A stretch of DNA of 64,000 bases from positions 1,741,570-1,805,569 of the forward strand of contig VYZI01000109.1 of NCBI GenBank assembly GCA_013397695.1, read 5' to 3'. Made by a program: the position numbers and the translations under genes. Shown one piece after another: positions 63,829 through 64,000 of the stretch. The notes under the pieces were generated by a model, which did no database searches, was not told the DNA's origin, and saw only the letters and a program-made list of their open reading frames with translations. Within the stretch, counting starts at the first letter, position 1, and the number at the start of each line of letters is the position of its first letter. This DNA comes from Centropus unirufus. Taxonomy: Eukaryota; Chordata; Aves; Cuculiformes; Centropidae.

Positions 63829-64000
63829 AGGGGACTGCCTCTTAAGCTTTCAAAAGGACTAAAGCACCTCACTGCAGGAAAGAGGTCAGAGTGCCAGCTC
63901 CCAAGTGAATGGATATACTTCTCTACAACCACATACAAGGAATCCAAGCCTCTGAGACAGGCACAAATGCTTTGTTTCCTGTTTCAGATGTATTTCTGTG
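63829..64000. other. unique noncoding sequence to window edge
   Basis: No frame, repeat or motif could be recognised in these last bases. Confidence 0.5.

Overview
The window reads as vertebrate nuclear DNA, most probably from a bird. It is AT-rich, has long untranslatable stretches on both strands, shows no closely packed gene array, and contains several fragments of the CR1 non-LTR retrotransposon, the dominant interspersed repeat of birds and other reptiles. The best-preserved copy (about 51897-52380) ends in the short repeated ATTCTATG-like tail typical of CR1 and has the avian-type 3' region. A crocodilian or turtle source is less likely but cannot be excluded from sequence alone.

No protein-coding gene, exon, rRNA, tRNA, CpG-island promoter or CRISPR array could be supported. 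The longest open frames (165 codons at 20684-21181 and 158 codons at 33188-33664) look like chance openings: they match no family I recognise and show no domain pattern. The window is therefore best described as intergenic DNA or the inside of a very large intron.

Layout. 1-14.6 kb: mostly unique AT-rich sequence, with one imperfect 69-nt inverted repeat (6049-6117) and a perfect 33-bp tandem duplication (13311-13376). 14.68-14.90 kb: an isolated GC-rich island carrying a perfect 10-bp hairpin and a possible G-quadruplex; it is the most distinctive unexplained segment. 15-25 kb: unique sequence, interrupted by a 230-bp pyrimidine tract (20417-20649). 25-48 kb: unique AT-rich sequence with several small tandem duplications, palindromes and alternating purine-pyrimidine tracts, plus weak traces of old CR1. 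49.8-52.5 kb: a repeat cluster with an ancient CR1, a GAT microsatellite, a younger CR1 and a degenerate 15-bp triplicate. 52.5-61.1 kb: unique sequence. 61.15-61.96 kb: an internally deleted CR1 on the minus strand, including reverse-transcriptase ORF2 sequence. 62-64 kb: unique sequence with one weak SINE-like trace.

Nothing here amounts to a multi-gene system. The observations worth checking are the GC-rich island, the pre-miRNA-sized hairpin, the CR1 deletion junction, a few candidate conserved noncoding patches, and the structured simple-sequence tracts. All repeat calls rest on recall of family consensus sequences, not on an alignment run.
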